Shown here piece after piece: positions 24,734 through 36,178 of a stretch of DNA of 64,000 nucleotides. The position numbers and the translations under genes were made by a program. How positions within the stretch are numbered: position 1 is the stretch's first letter; every line of letters begins with the position of its first letter. The stretch is from Cryptomeria japonica. Taxonomy: Eukaryota > Streptophyta > Pinopsida > Cupressales > Cupressaceae. The stretch covers positions 260,452,437 through 260,516,436 of the forward strand of contig NC_081410.1 in the NCBI RefSeq assembly GCF_030272615.1. Direction: 5' to 3'. The notes beneath the pieces are model-generated. The model was not told the origin of the DNA. It saw only the letters and a list, made by a program, of their open reading frames with translations, and made no database searches.

Positions 24734-25234
24734 TCATCTTTCTGTGTATTGGATGTCGAATTCACTGAGAATCATGACCCATTTAGCCAATCGGCCTGTA
24801 AGAGCGGCTTTGCTGAGTAGATATTTGAGAGGATCAATTTTGCCAACTAGCTTGATGGTGTGTGCTAGCATGTAATGTCGGAACTTCTGAGATGCAAAGA
24901 CCACTGTTAGGCAAGCTTTTTCAATAAATGTATAGTTGAGCTCATAGCCGTTCAATGTTCTACTGATGTAGTATATGGCGCGTTCCTTTCCTTGTTGATC
25001 TTCTTGTGCCAATAATGCCCCTAGTGAAATATCTGTTGTTGAGATATATAGAATAAGTGGCTTTGCGGCGATTGGTGGTACTAGAACTGGTGGATTCATC
25101 AGGTACTGTTTGATTTGATAAAAAGATTCTGCACACTTAGCCTCCCATTTGAATGGTACATTTTTGTGTAGCAAATGGTTAAATGGTAGACTTTTATCTG
25201 CTAGCTGAGCGATGAATCGCCAGATTGATTGGAG
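24734..25234 (-). pseudogene. Element A first RNase H (connection domain)
   Basis: Continues the RT frame after a TGA at 25235-25237. Motifs: HKNVPFKWEAKCAESFYQIK, LILYISTTDISLGALLAQED, RAIYYISRTLNGYELNYTFIEKACL and LAKWVMILSEFDIQYTER. In canonical Ty3/gypsy RNase H the LYIS position is a D-containing motif (xDASD); here the first catalytic Asp is replaced, so this domain probably lacks catalysis and the second RNase H does the work. B has the same state. Confidence 0.8.
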
Positions 25235-26527
25235 TCATCCTTGTAGAGATCTGAGTTGACTGATATTCCGTGGTGGTGGCATTTCCATAATGGCTTGCAC
25301 CTTTGCTGGATCAACTTCAATACCCTTAGCTGAGACTATGTAGCCTAGTAACTTGCCTGATGTAACCCCGAAGACACACTTCTTAGGGTTAAGTCTGACT
25401 TGGAATTTCTCCAATCGATCAAAGATTTTTGTTAGGATACCAAGATGTTCAGCTCTGGTGAAGGATTTTGCTAGTAAATCATCCACATAGTCTTCCATAA
25501 ATGCGTGCATCATATCATGGAATATTGTGGTCATTGCTCTTTGATAAGTGGCCCCTGCATTTTTTAAGCCAAAAGGCATGACATACCAACAGTACGTCCC
25601 CCAAGGACAGGTGAATGCTGTTTTATCTTGATCTTCAGGAGCTATCTTGATTTGGTTATAGCCTGAGAAACCATCCATTAGTGAGAGCATTGCATGGCCT
25701 ACTGTGAGATCTACAATTATGTCGATACTTGGCAGAGGAAAGTCATCTTTGGGACAAGCTTTGTTGATGTCTCTGAAGTCAGTGCATATTCTGATACTAC
25801 CATCCGGTTTTGATACTGGAATGATATTGGATATCCACTCTGCATAGTCAATGGGTCGGATGAATCCGACGTCTAATAATTTTTTTAGTTCAGTTTTAAC
25901 CATGAGTGCCACCTGTGGATTCATCTTTCGTAGCTTTTGCTTGACTGGCTTAACTCCTGTAGAGATGGACAAGTGATGCATGATTAATTGTGGATCTACT
26001 CCGGGCATATCAGCATATGACCAAGCAAAGTTGATTTGCTGTTCTTTAAAGAAGATGATGAATGCCGATCTTTCTGCCTCTGTCAGAGACTCTGCGAGAT
26101 GTATATTTCTGGCTGCTTCTGTGGTACCAATGTTGATTGATTGAGTAGGCTCAATCAATATGGGTGAAAACTCATGAAAGTGCCCAGGAAGAGTGTCAAG
26201 TCTCCCATCGTTAGGTGCCTTAAAAAGGTTTTCACCCTCTGATGCATCCTTTATTTTTACTTTATTATGATCTAGAGCTGCCATTGACTGGTTTTCAGCA
26301 TTAGATTCATTATTTGATGCATTTTTGCAACTGAGAGACTTGGCACTCCCTGATTGACAGATATCATTATTTCATTCACTGGTAGAGCCTGTTTCCGGAT
26401 TTATGGTACATAGGTAATGGACAATAGATGCATCATCTGGGAAAATAGGTATATCATTTGTTTCAGGTTCGTCCCAGTCGATGAGGTCAGGAAAGACAAG
26501 TGGTAAGGAATCGTTGGATGGTAGTAT
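25235..26527 (-). pseudogene. Element A reverse transcriptase
   Basis: Copies genomic RNA into cDNA. A 349-codon open stretch (26284-25235) holds the whole palm and fingers: KPVKQKLRKMNPQ, GSIRICTDFRDINKACPKDD, SLMDGFSGYNQI, MPFGLKNAGATYQRAM and the catalytic YVDD at 25489-25478. The frame reaches back to about 26520, where the acidic linker (LPLVFPDLIDWDEP) matches the linker of element B at about 51120-51160. Coding sequence thus abuts the PBS, and no gag or protease remains. Confidence 0.9.
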
Positions 26528-26564
26528 CTTGTGGTCGTGGGTTCGAGCCCCACGATGGGCGCCA
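26528..26564 (-). promoter_or_regulatory. Element A primer-binding site, extended tRNA-Lys(CUU) match
   Basis: On the minus strand TGGCGCCCATCGTGGGGC (26564-26547) is an 18-nt PBS complementary to the tRNA-Lys(CUU) 3' end. The match continues to 26528, 37 nt in all with one mismatch (26555), covering tRNA positions 40-76 as I recall that tRNA. Element B stops matching at about 22 nt. A spacer of four bases separates it from the LTR. Confidence 0.85.
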
Positions 26565-26568
26565 TAAA

Positions 26569-28034
26569 TGTATGCGGGAAAAGTGGGCTGATAAAACTAA
26601 ATATGTGAAAATATGTTAGATACTAGTCCACACACACACACAGGACTTCTTGGTGCAAGCTATGGAGTAATAACATATTACTCAGCTTCCCAAGGAGGGT
26701 CCCATGGTTCTCTATCTCACAATGTCCCTCAAACCAATGTTTTGCTCTCAGATCACTAAGCAAAATGGTTTAGGGATGGCAAATGTAAGAACGAGAGATG
26801 CTTTTGATTGATTTTAGTATGAGATGTGTTGTAAGCTATGTATGATGCTTAAAATGCAATAAACTAACTATAAGATGACAAGGTTAGTATGAATACTATC
26901 CTAGCATACTATATTTAGTCTATAATTGAACTAAAATGATAAAGAAAGTAATCTAAGCATGCATATTAGTCTAATTTATGATCTAAAAGAGGCTAAATGA
27001 TGAGCATATATGGAATGAAAGCTTGAAAGAATTTGAGCATAAGTGTGATGCTTCAAATTTGAAAGATGATTCTTAAGAATGGAGGAATGAGAGCTCTATT
27101 TATAGCCTAAACAGGGCAATGGATGGTCAAGATTGAAAGGTTTAATCAAGGGCCAGGTTTGAAAGTTGGGGATCCATGTGCACAATTTGCACCAATGACA
27201 TGGTGACAAGTGTCAACATAGGGTTGGGTTGAGAGAAGAGGTTGGAGGCATTAAAGGCCTGAGAAGACCTCATGGTTATCTAAAGGCTAAGGGTAAAGTC
27301 TAAGTTAGGCTTACCCACTGGATTAAGAGTTAATCCAAGGATAAACCTTTGTGCAAATGATTAAGAGATAATCATGGTCAAAGCATTAATGGCCTGATGA
27401 GACCCTTGGGTTGGATAGAGGTTGAGTCAAAACAAATGTTTTAACCATGTGGGAGGGTTTGAATTAACCATTAATGGTTATTGGAGACTTTGGGGATTAA
27501 GTGGTTGAAGGTTGGAAGCCTTCAATGGTTTTCAAAGACTTTAAGGGTTTTGGTGGTTGAAGGTTGAAAACCTTCAATGGTTATCAAAGACTTTAAGGTT
27601 TTTGAGAAGTGACTTCCCTTTGCTTAGGGATGTGACAAAGTTTAGGGGAGGGTTAGGTTAATTAGAAGTGATTAGAAGATTCTAGAAGGGATTAGAAAGG
27701 GGTTTGGGATTTTGCAAGTGGATGGGGGGATAATAGGATTTAATTGAATTAAATGATTTTCATTCAATTTGGTTGTAATTAAATAAATTTGATTTATTCA
27801 ATTTGGGATAACTATTTAATTAAGTTTGGATTTAATTAAAAGTGGATAGGGGGGTTTTAATTGAATAAAATGATTTATTCATTAAATGGTATAGTGAATT
27901 TTATTTAAATAAATTGAGTAATTTACTTAATAAAATAGAAGAATGTGGATAATTTAATTTAATTGGATTTAATTAAATAGAGAAATGAACATAAAATATT
28001 CATTTAGGAATGTGGTCATTTTTATACGTCTACA
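26569..28034 (-). repeat. Element A 5' LTR
   Basis: 1466 bp, same termini as 16418-17883. The differences I counted by eye are 12 substitutions and no indels. Confidence 0.95.
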
Positions 28035-28039
28035 GTATC

Positions 28040-31000
28040 CACATCCACACATGAATAATCCAAGAGAACATCCCAATGGTTGAAAAGCACAAACCACCCG
28101 ACCATGTGGAACCAATAGAACCACCCCCCTGTGCCAGGAGATGACACAACTCCCCAACACACACGCTACATATAGGCTAACAATAAACAACTAAGAGACC
28201 CAACATAATAAGGACTCTCAAGCATGACCCAATCAGAAGTAAGAAACTCCCAGAGGCTTACAAATCATCAAGTCATAAATGCAAATCCACAAGGCATATT
28301 AATGATCAACAAGGGGACACATGTAGGAGTGGAGTGTCATAACATGCCATCCTCTAACATAACATATACTATAACACAAGGCACACGCCTGATGGACACG
28401 TGGAGCCATCTCAACCTATGAGAGATCAACGAAGATTGACTTGCCATCACAATGCCCTTCCCATGCCTATCCTAAAAAATCATCCCTAGGATCAAGTCAT
28501 GGGGCTCACAACTATTCATTATCTTGATTAGTGAATTATTTACCCAATCCATTGATTTATAATTATTTTATCACTTATTTACATCATGGTAAACTTCCAA
28601 TGTGCCCAAGAGGTCTAGACTTCATGCATCCTTACAAGGAACCTCATGCAAGCCTACCTCTCGTGAACCCGATCATCACAAGGAAGCCCACTCCCCTTAA
28701 CATGGCCCAACAAAATAAACCACAAGAGGCTCTAATCCAACATGAAAATATGAAAATATATCATTCATATGTAGCCAAATACAACCATACGTATTCCTTA
28801 CAATATACACATGGCTACAACAACAAGTATAACAAAATGAGCCTCTTGGCCAATAAATACAAAGGGCATCACAAAGCCGTCAAATCCACCATCAAATATG
28901 AAAGTAAACCACAACAAGGCCAACTCACTTGCTGGTCCAAAACAACAATAACACCTCCTCTTCAACCATGGCTTATCAACATGGGAGAGAGAACCAATAC
29001 ATCCATAATGACATAGGAAGAAAAATACACATAAAAACCAATGAAATACATCAAATCAGATCAGGTATAAATCTAGAAATCATCAACAAACCTCAATCAA
29101 ATATTTGGTACAAAAATTAGATCATAATTTTTTTGGTAGAATGACCAATAAAGACCAATTGCAAAAATAGAATAGAACAACGCATATACCTAATCTGGCA
29201 CCGCTTATATAAGATTGGACAACGCATACACAAAACATAACAATGCATATACGAAACAGAACAACACATTTGAAAGGAAATAAATCATTTACAAAGGCAA
29301 ACAATTCTTACACTACGCAGGGTGCGCATACACAAAACCCTGACATACATTTGTTAACTTGGGCAGCACATTCATTAAGTTTTAGTGCATTTATTCCAAA
29401 AGACAGAAAACTTAGAAAGTTACAAAAATAAAATAAAATTGAATACTTAACAAAAAGGATTGAAACCAAGACTCATAAGGTTGACCAGATCAAAGGAATC
29501 AGATAGATATAAACAAAATAAATAACCATAAACTATAGACCAAGATCTGATAAAATTTCCTTCACGACAATATACTGATAAATAACTCCAAAATGCATAG
29601 AAACTCCAATACAACCTAAACAAGAATCTCCAGACTTTAGCATTTGCAAGGGATAGCTAAACACAATCTCGGGTAACCAAGCAAATTCATACAAGAGAAA
29701 GATTCACAGAACTGACTGAGCTGTGAACGACAAACATAGAGAATACAAAATGCATTTGGCAAAAACTATATTAAACATGTAAATAAATCTATCCCCATTA
29801 AATTTTCTGAAAAACTAAAATAAACTTTATAAAATATAACACAGGCTACCCAAGCCCCCAAAAATTATATACAGACACAAAGCACACACAAAAGCAATAA
29901 AAATTAAAATAAAAAGGACAAGAATCTCCAACTTGCAACCAAAAGTGATGGAATGAAGTTGAAGAAGAGATTCCAATCCAAATCCAAAATCCAAAATCCA
30001 ACCAACAAAGTCCAGCAATCCAAAAGCCAAAACCAAGAGCCAAAGAAATTTTGCAGAAAACTTCCAGGAAGAAGCAACTCGAAAAACATCATGGCAATCA
30101 AAATAAAAAGCCATTAAAAAATGCTAAAACCCTAGCCTCCATGAGAACCAATCAAAATATTCTAGTTTAGAGTTTATTTTACCAACCCACCATATAATAT
30201 AATTTTTACCTCCCATTTCGATTTCAACCAATGAGATTAAAGGGTAGGTAGAGTAAATATAAAATGTATTTTTACACCCTAAGTGGGGAATATGATTATT
30301 TTATTTTATTCTTATGTGTTTATACACCCCCACTACAAATATAAATAATAGTCAAATATATAAATAAAACATAAGCTATGAACAAATAATCAAATGGGGA
30401 ATTAATAACAAATAATCAAATGGGGAATTAATAATAAATAAACCAAAGGTTCATAAATAATTTAAAGACCCAAATAAAATATTAAATACCAAATAAATAA
30501 TTAATCCATAGGCAATAAATAAATAAATAATTAAATGTCCACCTCAATAAAGATTAAACAATGAATATTAAACAACATAAAATAAATAAACATTAAATAT
30601 CAAATAATTAAATACTCAAGCCAATATTTAAAAATATTAAATTAAACATTATTTACTATGGAATCACACACATCAAGGATCAAATAATCAATTTAGACAT
30701 AATTAACCACATAATTAAATAAATCAACAATTACTAACATACTCACAACACTGAGAAGAACAAGCTTACTAACTGACATGGCAAATTACGCCAAGACGCA
30801 GATGATTCACAATGAACAACTTAGACCCAAAGTATGTGTAGGGAACTCATGTCATATTTAGACCATATAAACCATTGGGATTAAAGACACACTCAGACCT
30901 ATGAAGCCAGGTGGAGTCGATGTTTGGTACTTGCAAATCCTGCAACTAGAAAGCAATGATACAACATATGCATATACATCATAACAGACAAGCCTGCTCG

Positions 31001-31410
31001 CAATGAGTCATGTGACATCGTCCCTCTCACGAAGATAGTCATACCATAATCAAACACATCTCATAAACGTCTCATCATATATAATCATGAAATAGGGTTA
31101 GTAAAATCATAATCAACATCAAACCATGATCAATCTAAATCATCAATAATCCATCAACATAGTAATGCATATGGAACCCATCAAGCACATATATCCATCA
31201 AATCACATGATCAACAATGATAGTGTCATCATCCATATAAACTATCAAAATATAATATGTCCAATAATATCTAGCATCATAATGAGTATTGAAACACATG
31301 TATAATCATAATCCAAAACACCATAAATGGTCTAGATAAGTCTAACAAGCATGAAATAAAAGTTAGGTCTAGTCAAATCAAATCAAATCAAGTCAAGGGT
31401 GGACACTACA
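28040..31410 (-). repeat. Element D 3' LTR, right part
   Basis: Resumes at CACATCCACACATG after the GTATC duplication and ends GGACACTACA. With 15280-16417 it makes a 4.5-kb LTR. The first 450 bp match 63550-64000. No gene lies within; the 161-codon frame at 28531-29016 has no motif and is not called. Short degenerate repeats of ACAACGCATATAC occur at 29175-29275, and AT-rich ATTAAATA-like sequence at 30300-30720. Confidence 0.88.
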
Positions 31411-31424
31411 TCCTCCCCCCCTTT
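31411..31424 (-). promoter_or_regulatory. Element D polypurine tract
   Basis: On the minus strand AAAGGGGGGGAGGA immediately precedes the LTR start TGTAGTGTCC. Confidence 0.85.
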
Positions 31425-31435
31425 GCCTAGGCTTA

Positions 31436-32700
31436 TTCTTGGAAGCTTAAGAACAAATAGGGGTATAGCTCTCTCATTCGCATTGGATCCTCCCATGTAG
31501 ATGAAGAATCATCAATCGGATCCCCCTGGACCCTTACCTTCTCTATGCTTCGTCCTTTGAGGGACAACTCTCTGTGCTGAAGAATGCACACAGGCTCCTA
31601 AGAAAGCTTCCCGTCCTCGACCTGCTATGCATTCCAATCCAAAACATGCGATATATCAGGATGATACAACCTCAAAACTAAAACATGAAAGACATCATTG
31701 ATGTGGGACAAGATAGGCGGCAAGGCAGGATGATAAGCAACATGACCAATCCTCTCCAAAATCTCAAAAGGTCCTACAAAATGAGATGCCAACTTAGAGC
31801 CTTTTCCATAATGGATCAAACTCTTTCATGGGAAAACTCTCAAAAACACCTTGTCGCCAACTAAAAATTGTCTATCCATGCAATGAGTATCCATATATTT
31901 CTCCTGTCTATCCTATGCCACTACCAAATGCTCTTTGATGCCAGCCACCTGTTGCTCCATATCCTGCAACATCTCTGAACAAATTATGTACTTTGTCCTC
32001 CAAACGGTCCCAACTCAAGGGTGTATGACATGGTCTACCATATAACGCTTGAAAAGGAGACATACCAATAGAACCATGGTAACCATTGTTGTACACAAAC
32101 TCCACCAAATAGAGGTAATCCTCCCAACATGATTGCTGATCCATGACATACATCCTTAGCATGTCCTCCAAAACTTGATTAACCCACTCTATCTAACCAT
32201 CTATCTTGGGATGATATGCTGAACTAAAGTTCAACCGCATTCCTAAACCATGTTGAAGTGCAATCCAAAAGACTAAAGTGAACACTGGATCATAATTTGA
32301 AATGATTCATTGAGGAATACCATGTAATCTCACTACTCCCTCTATGAAAATTTGAGCTACTATCACTGTCGTATATGATGACCTGATCGAAGAAAAGTGC
32401 GCCACCTTGGTCAACTTATCAATGGTGACCATGATAGCATCATGTCGATGAGAAGACATAGGCAAAACAACTATAAAGTCAATAGATATAATGTCCCATT
32501 TCCATCCTAGAGCCAAGTTCGTCTGGAATAATCCTGCTGGATGCTGATGCTCTGCCTTCACTTGCTGGCACTCTAGGCAATATGACACAAAATCTGCAAT
32601 ATCTCTCCTCATACTAGCCCAATGATATATCTATCTCAAATTTGCATGCATCTTCTTGACACCAGGATGTGTTGAGCAAGGTGCATGATGTACCTCTGAC
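31436..32700 (-). pseudogene. Element D integrase with chromodomain-like tail
   Basis: Minus strand, in order: HHCC module (MSEVHHAPCSTH ... CLECQQVKAEHQHPAGL), core with SIDFIVVLP (first Asp), SNYDPVF where SDRDP is usual (second catalytic Asp changed to Asn), then FSSAYHPKIDG.IEWVNQ (Glu kept), MSPFQALYGRPCHTPLSW, GPFEILERIGHVAY, and a tail (RELSLKGRSIEKV ... TWEDPMRMRELYPYLF) resembling the chromodomain-type C-terminus of Tekay/Del elements. Several stops and frame changes make it inactive. The chromodomain is known to direct insertion to heterochromatin. Confidence 0.75.
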
Positions 32701-32753
32701 ATGATCAAATCTTGAAGACCATATGATGGTGGAACGCAAATGCATCCCAAACA

Positions 32754-32869
32754 CCTAAAAAGTCCATTTGACTCAACTAAATTACCTGTATACCTTCCCT
32801 CAAGAGCTCTACCTAAAAAGTCCATTTGACTCAACTAAATTACCTATATACCTTCCCTCAAGAGCTCTA
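32754..32869. repeat. 58-bp tandem duplication in element D pol
   Basis: Two adjacent 58-bp copies (32754-32811 and 32812-32869), differing at one base. 58 is not a multiple of three, so it shifts the frame between RNase H and integrase; the open frames on either side indeed differ by one. Confidence 0.95.
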
Positions 32870-34320
32870 CCTATGACAACCTCTGCAATAATTTCCTGGT
32901 ACCACACATCTGAAGGAAGGGCACTGAGAATATGGCTCCTCAAATCCACACTAAGTGACATTACTGAGATCTCATGCCTCCTGTGGCTCAATGCATCTGC
33001 TACCACATTCTCCTTACCTTGGATTTATCTCACCTCAAAGTTGTACTCACATAGAAACTCCATCCAATGCCTCTACCTAGCATTCAAATTTGGTTGCGTG
33101 AAGATATACTACAAACTGCGATGATCATTGTGCAACTTGAATCAATGCCCAAGAAGGAAATGCCTCCATCTAACCAAAGCATGAACCACTACCACTAACT
33201 CTAGATCATGGGTGGGATAATTCTGCTCATGTGATCTTTAAGTTTTCATGACTCATATGCAATCACTCAACCATCTTGCATCAACACTACTCCTAGACCC
33301 TCCTAAGAAGCATCTGTACACACCACAAAATTCCCCAAAGGGTCTGGAATTGCTAGAATAGGTGCACTAGTCAAAGGCTCCTTAAGGATCCGAAATGTTG
33401 TCTCACACTACTCTTTCCAAATCAACTTCTCCCCTTTCCTCTGAAGAGAAGTAATAGGATGGGCCATCCTGGAGAAATCTTAAAAATTATTTGTGATAAT
33501 ATCCTGCAAGACCTATGAAACTACGCACCTAACCCACATTAGTGGGTGTTGGCCAATCAACAATCACTTAAATCTTCAAGGGATCAACTACAATAACCTC
33601 TCCTAAACTCACATGACCAAAATATCTCACCTTTGTCTGGAAGCTCACACTTCGCCAAGTTGGCGTATAGCTGATTCTCCCTAAACACTGCAAAACTTGT
33701 CTCACATGATCCTCATGCTCCTCAACTGATCTCTAATAAATCAAATATCATCAAAAAATACCAATACAAATATGTCCAACTACAACCTGAATACACCATT
33801 CACCAAGGTCATGAAAACTGATGGTGCATTCGTGAGACCGAAAGGTACCACTGTGAACTCATAGTGTCCATATCTAGTATGAAAAGTTGTACGATGAATG
33901 TCTGCCTCATGAATCCTTAACTAGTGATATCCAGACTTAAGGTCAATCTTAGAAAAGACCTTTGCATCCTTAATTTGATCAAATAAGTCATCTATCTGAG
34001 GCAAAGGATATCGGTTCTTCACCGTTACCTTATTCAGCCGCTTGTAATCGATGCATAAGTGAAGAGACCCGTCCTTCTTCTTCACAAATAACACAGTTGT
34101 ACCCCAAGGGGACACACTAGGAGGAATGAACCCCTTCACTAACAACTCCTCCAATTGCACCCTCGAGTCACTCAACTCCTGCATGGTCATCCGATAAGGA
34201 GCCTTAGAGATAGACTCAGCTCCTGGCACCAAATCAATCTTGAAATTAATATCTCGCTGAGGGGGCATACATGGAACCTCACTAGGAAAAAAATCTGCAA
34301 ACTCCTAAAGATTAGAATGT
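32870..34320 (-). pseudogene. Element D reverse transcriptase and RNase H
   Basis: The N-terminal part is open (34268-33921): [72 protein letters not shown] and [11 protein letters not shown]. The catalytic motif is FFDD at about 33770-33740, where YxDD is usual, followed by a stop. RNase H remnants run to about 32900 and end with ADALSHR, the standard close of that domain. Many stops and shifts. Confidence 0.78.
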
Positions 34321-34479
34321 TGCTACAACAAATCCTCTGAGATAACTCCCTCATCCACATCCTTCACTATAATTGCAAACAACTGGAAACCCTTATGCGC
34401 ACACCTCTTCATCTACATAGCAAAAATCATGCAAAGAGAGATAGGTCTCTGAATACCTATAATCTCCACTCTCTTACCA

Positions 34480-34900
34480 CTATCATCCACACACTGCACT
34501 CTCTTACCTCTACAATATATCTACGCTTGGTGAGAACCAAGCCAATCCATACCAAGAACCACATCATTAGATCCCAAAGACATAATACAAAGATCCACAT
34601 AAGTATGAAAATCTCCCAAAACTAAAGGACAACTAAGCACAAGGGAACCCACTGCCACCTTGGACCCCGTAGCTAACTTTGTCTACCACCTATCGTCCTA
34701 CTTTGCCATATAAATCCCGCATCGCTCTACTATAAAAGGAGAAATAAAAGAATATGATGCTCTTGAATCAAATAACACTGAATAAGAGATACCACCTATC
34801 ACACCTGATGTCTCCACAATGGTGGCTTGATGCTCAGCCTGACGGTTATCAACCACCGCAAATACATGATGTGACCTGCCTGCATCTCTAACTATAGGAT
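34480..34900 (-). pseudogene. Element D aspartic protease (degenerate)
   Basis: Minus strand: VLFDSRASYSFISPFIVERCG, where the active-site triad is normally DSGAS; the Gly is replaced by Arg at 34769-34758. Position between gag and RT fits. The Gly-to-Arg change should inactivate it. Flanking frames are stop-ridden. Confidence 0.6.
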
Positions 34901-34929
34901 TAGAAGTAGTTGGCTTCTACTACCCTGAC

Positions 34930-36135
34930 ATCTAAGGAGTATGCTGAGGAAAATGAATGACAATGTGTCTTGGTTGACCACAGGAAAAGTAGTCTCTCCT
35001 AACAAATCCTCTACTCACTGGAGTAGCACTCGATTGTTGAACACTGCCTCTACTAGAAACTGGCTGAGAACTTTGCGTTGGCTAAGAAGGAGTAGGTCTC
35101 CTATCACGTTGATGACTGTGACTCCTGTTAACCTAAAATATAGAACCTCGGGCAAATCTCTAACCCTGAGAATGCCTCTTCTTAAACTGCTAACCACTAC
35201 GAAAAGAAGAAGGACAACTCCTAGCAAAAACTGAAGTCAGCAATTGGGAGCCTCTCGCAACTGATCTTGTAACCGATGCACTAATTGTTTGTCCCCCTGT
35301 CACACCTCCTAAAGCTAAGGCAAGATTCTCCTCCGCTATCTTTTCTTTCTCCATAGCTTCCTCAAAGGTCTTAGGTTTGTGCATCGGAACCTCACCACTA
35401 ATACAATCACTAATACTTCTCACAAAGTGCTGAATCAACATCAGCTCATCATCTATAATCCCAACATACTATCTAAGCTCGAATTAATTGTGCTCATACT
35501 GCTCTACATTCATCCTCTGCTATCTCAAATCATGTAACTCATCAACTTTCCTCTGTCTCCAATGCTTTTCTCCAATGCTTTGAAAGAAATCTAGCATGAA
35601 ACCACTCCAAGAATAACTCCCAAGACACTATCGCTATGTCCAAATGCAACTTCTGCTCCACCATGTGCCACCATGTCATCACAAAACCATGAAGATGCAC
35701 AATCACACATATCACCTTGGTGTTACCACTACATGGATGCATAGAGAAACACCTACCCAAGTCCAATAACCATGTCTCTGCCTCCATACCATTCCCTAAG
35801 CCATCAAAAGTAGGAGGGTGAGTCCTCATAAAATATCCCATGTGACTAGTTGTAAGTGCCTCCTAATCCACCTTGACTCTCCTTCTAGGAGAATGCAAAC
35901 ACTCTCTCTCCTGATGCTCTGAATGACGAGATCCCTCCTGATAGTTCTCCTCCTCCCTCGGTCTTAGGCGACCAAGAAGCTCCTGAACCACGTTCACTAA
36001 CTGCGGAATCACATCATCTCTAGGTTGATCATGTTGCTGCTCCTCATGGTGTGAGTCCTTAGAAACCTTGATCTGAGGATTCTTATGAGTACCTATGTGA
36101 CCAGAATGACAATGATCTCTACCCCTAGCAGGCAT
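34930..36135 (-). pseudogene. Element D gag
   Basis: Starts MPARGRDHCHSGH (ATG at 36135-36133). The Retrotrans_gag-like part reads THPPTFDGLGNGMEAETWLLD and VMTWWHMVEQKL, then FEEAMEKEKIAEENLA. The nucleocapsid zinc knuckle is decayed: SCGQPRHIVIH with two of the three Cys lost (Tyr and Phe in their places), near 35000-34960. There is one frameshift between 35540 and 35440 and several stops. Element C is inserted 38 bp upstream of the start, in the leader. Confidence 0.72.
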
Positions 36136-36178
36136 CTTGTCTAAGCAAGACACAAAAGAAAACTATAAGCTAACGAAC

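Larger units (their letters stand above)
16418..28034 (-). mobile_element. Element A: young Tat-lineage Ty3/gypsy element lacking gag and protease
   Basis: Complete at both ends: two 1466-bp LTRs (TGTATGCGGG...ACGTCTACA), target duplication GTATC at 16413-16417 and 28035-28039, PPT and PBS in place. Transcription would run right to left. Inside are RT, RNase H, a second RNase H and integrase in one frame broken only by stops, then a 5-kb 3' region with three tandem arrays and an opposite-strand PMD gene. About 6 kb present in related element B (leader, gag, protease, G-patch, linker) is missing; pol-coding sequence abuts the PBS. It is therefore non-autonomous. About 12 LTR differences by eye in 1466 bp indicate recent insertion. 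Confidence 0.93.

Noticed and set aside
26528-26568. tRNA-Lys gene
   Set aside because: Only the 3' half is present and it directly abuts an LTR; it is a primer-binding site with extended complementarity, not a tRNA gene.
28531-29016. 161-codon plus-strand frame
   Set aside because: Lies inside the LTR of element D, no motif, composition typical of chance frames in A-rich DNA.
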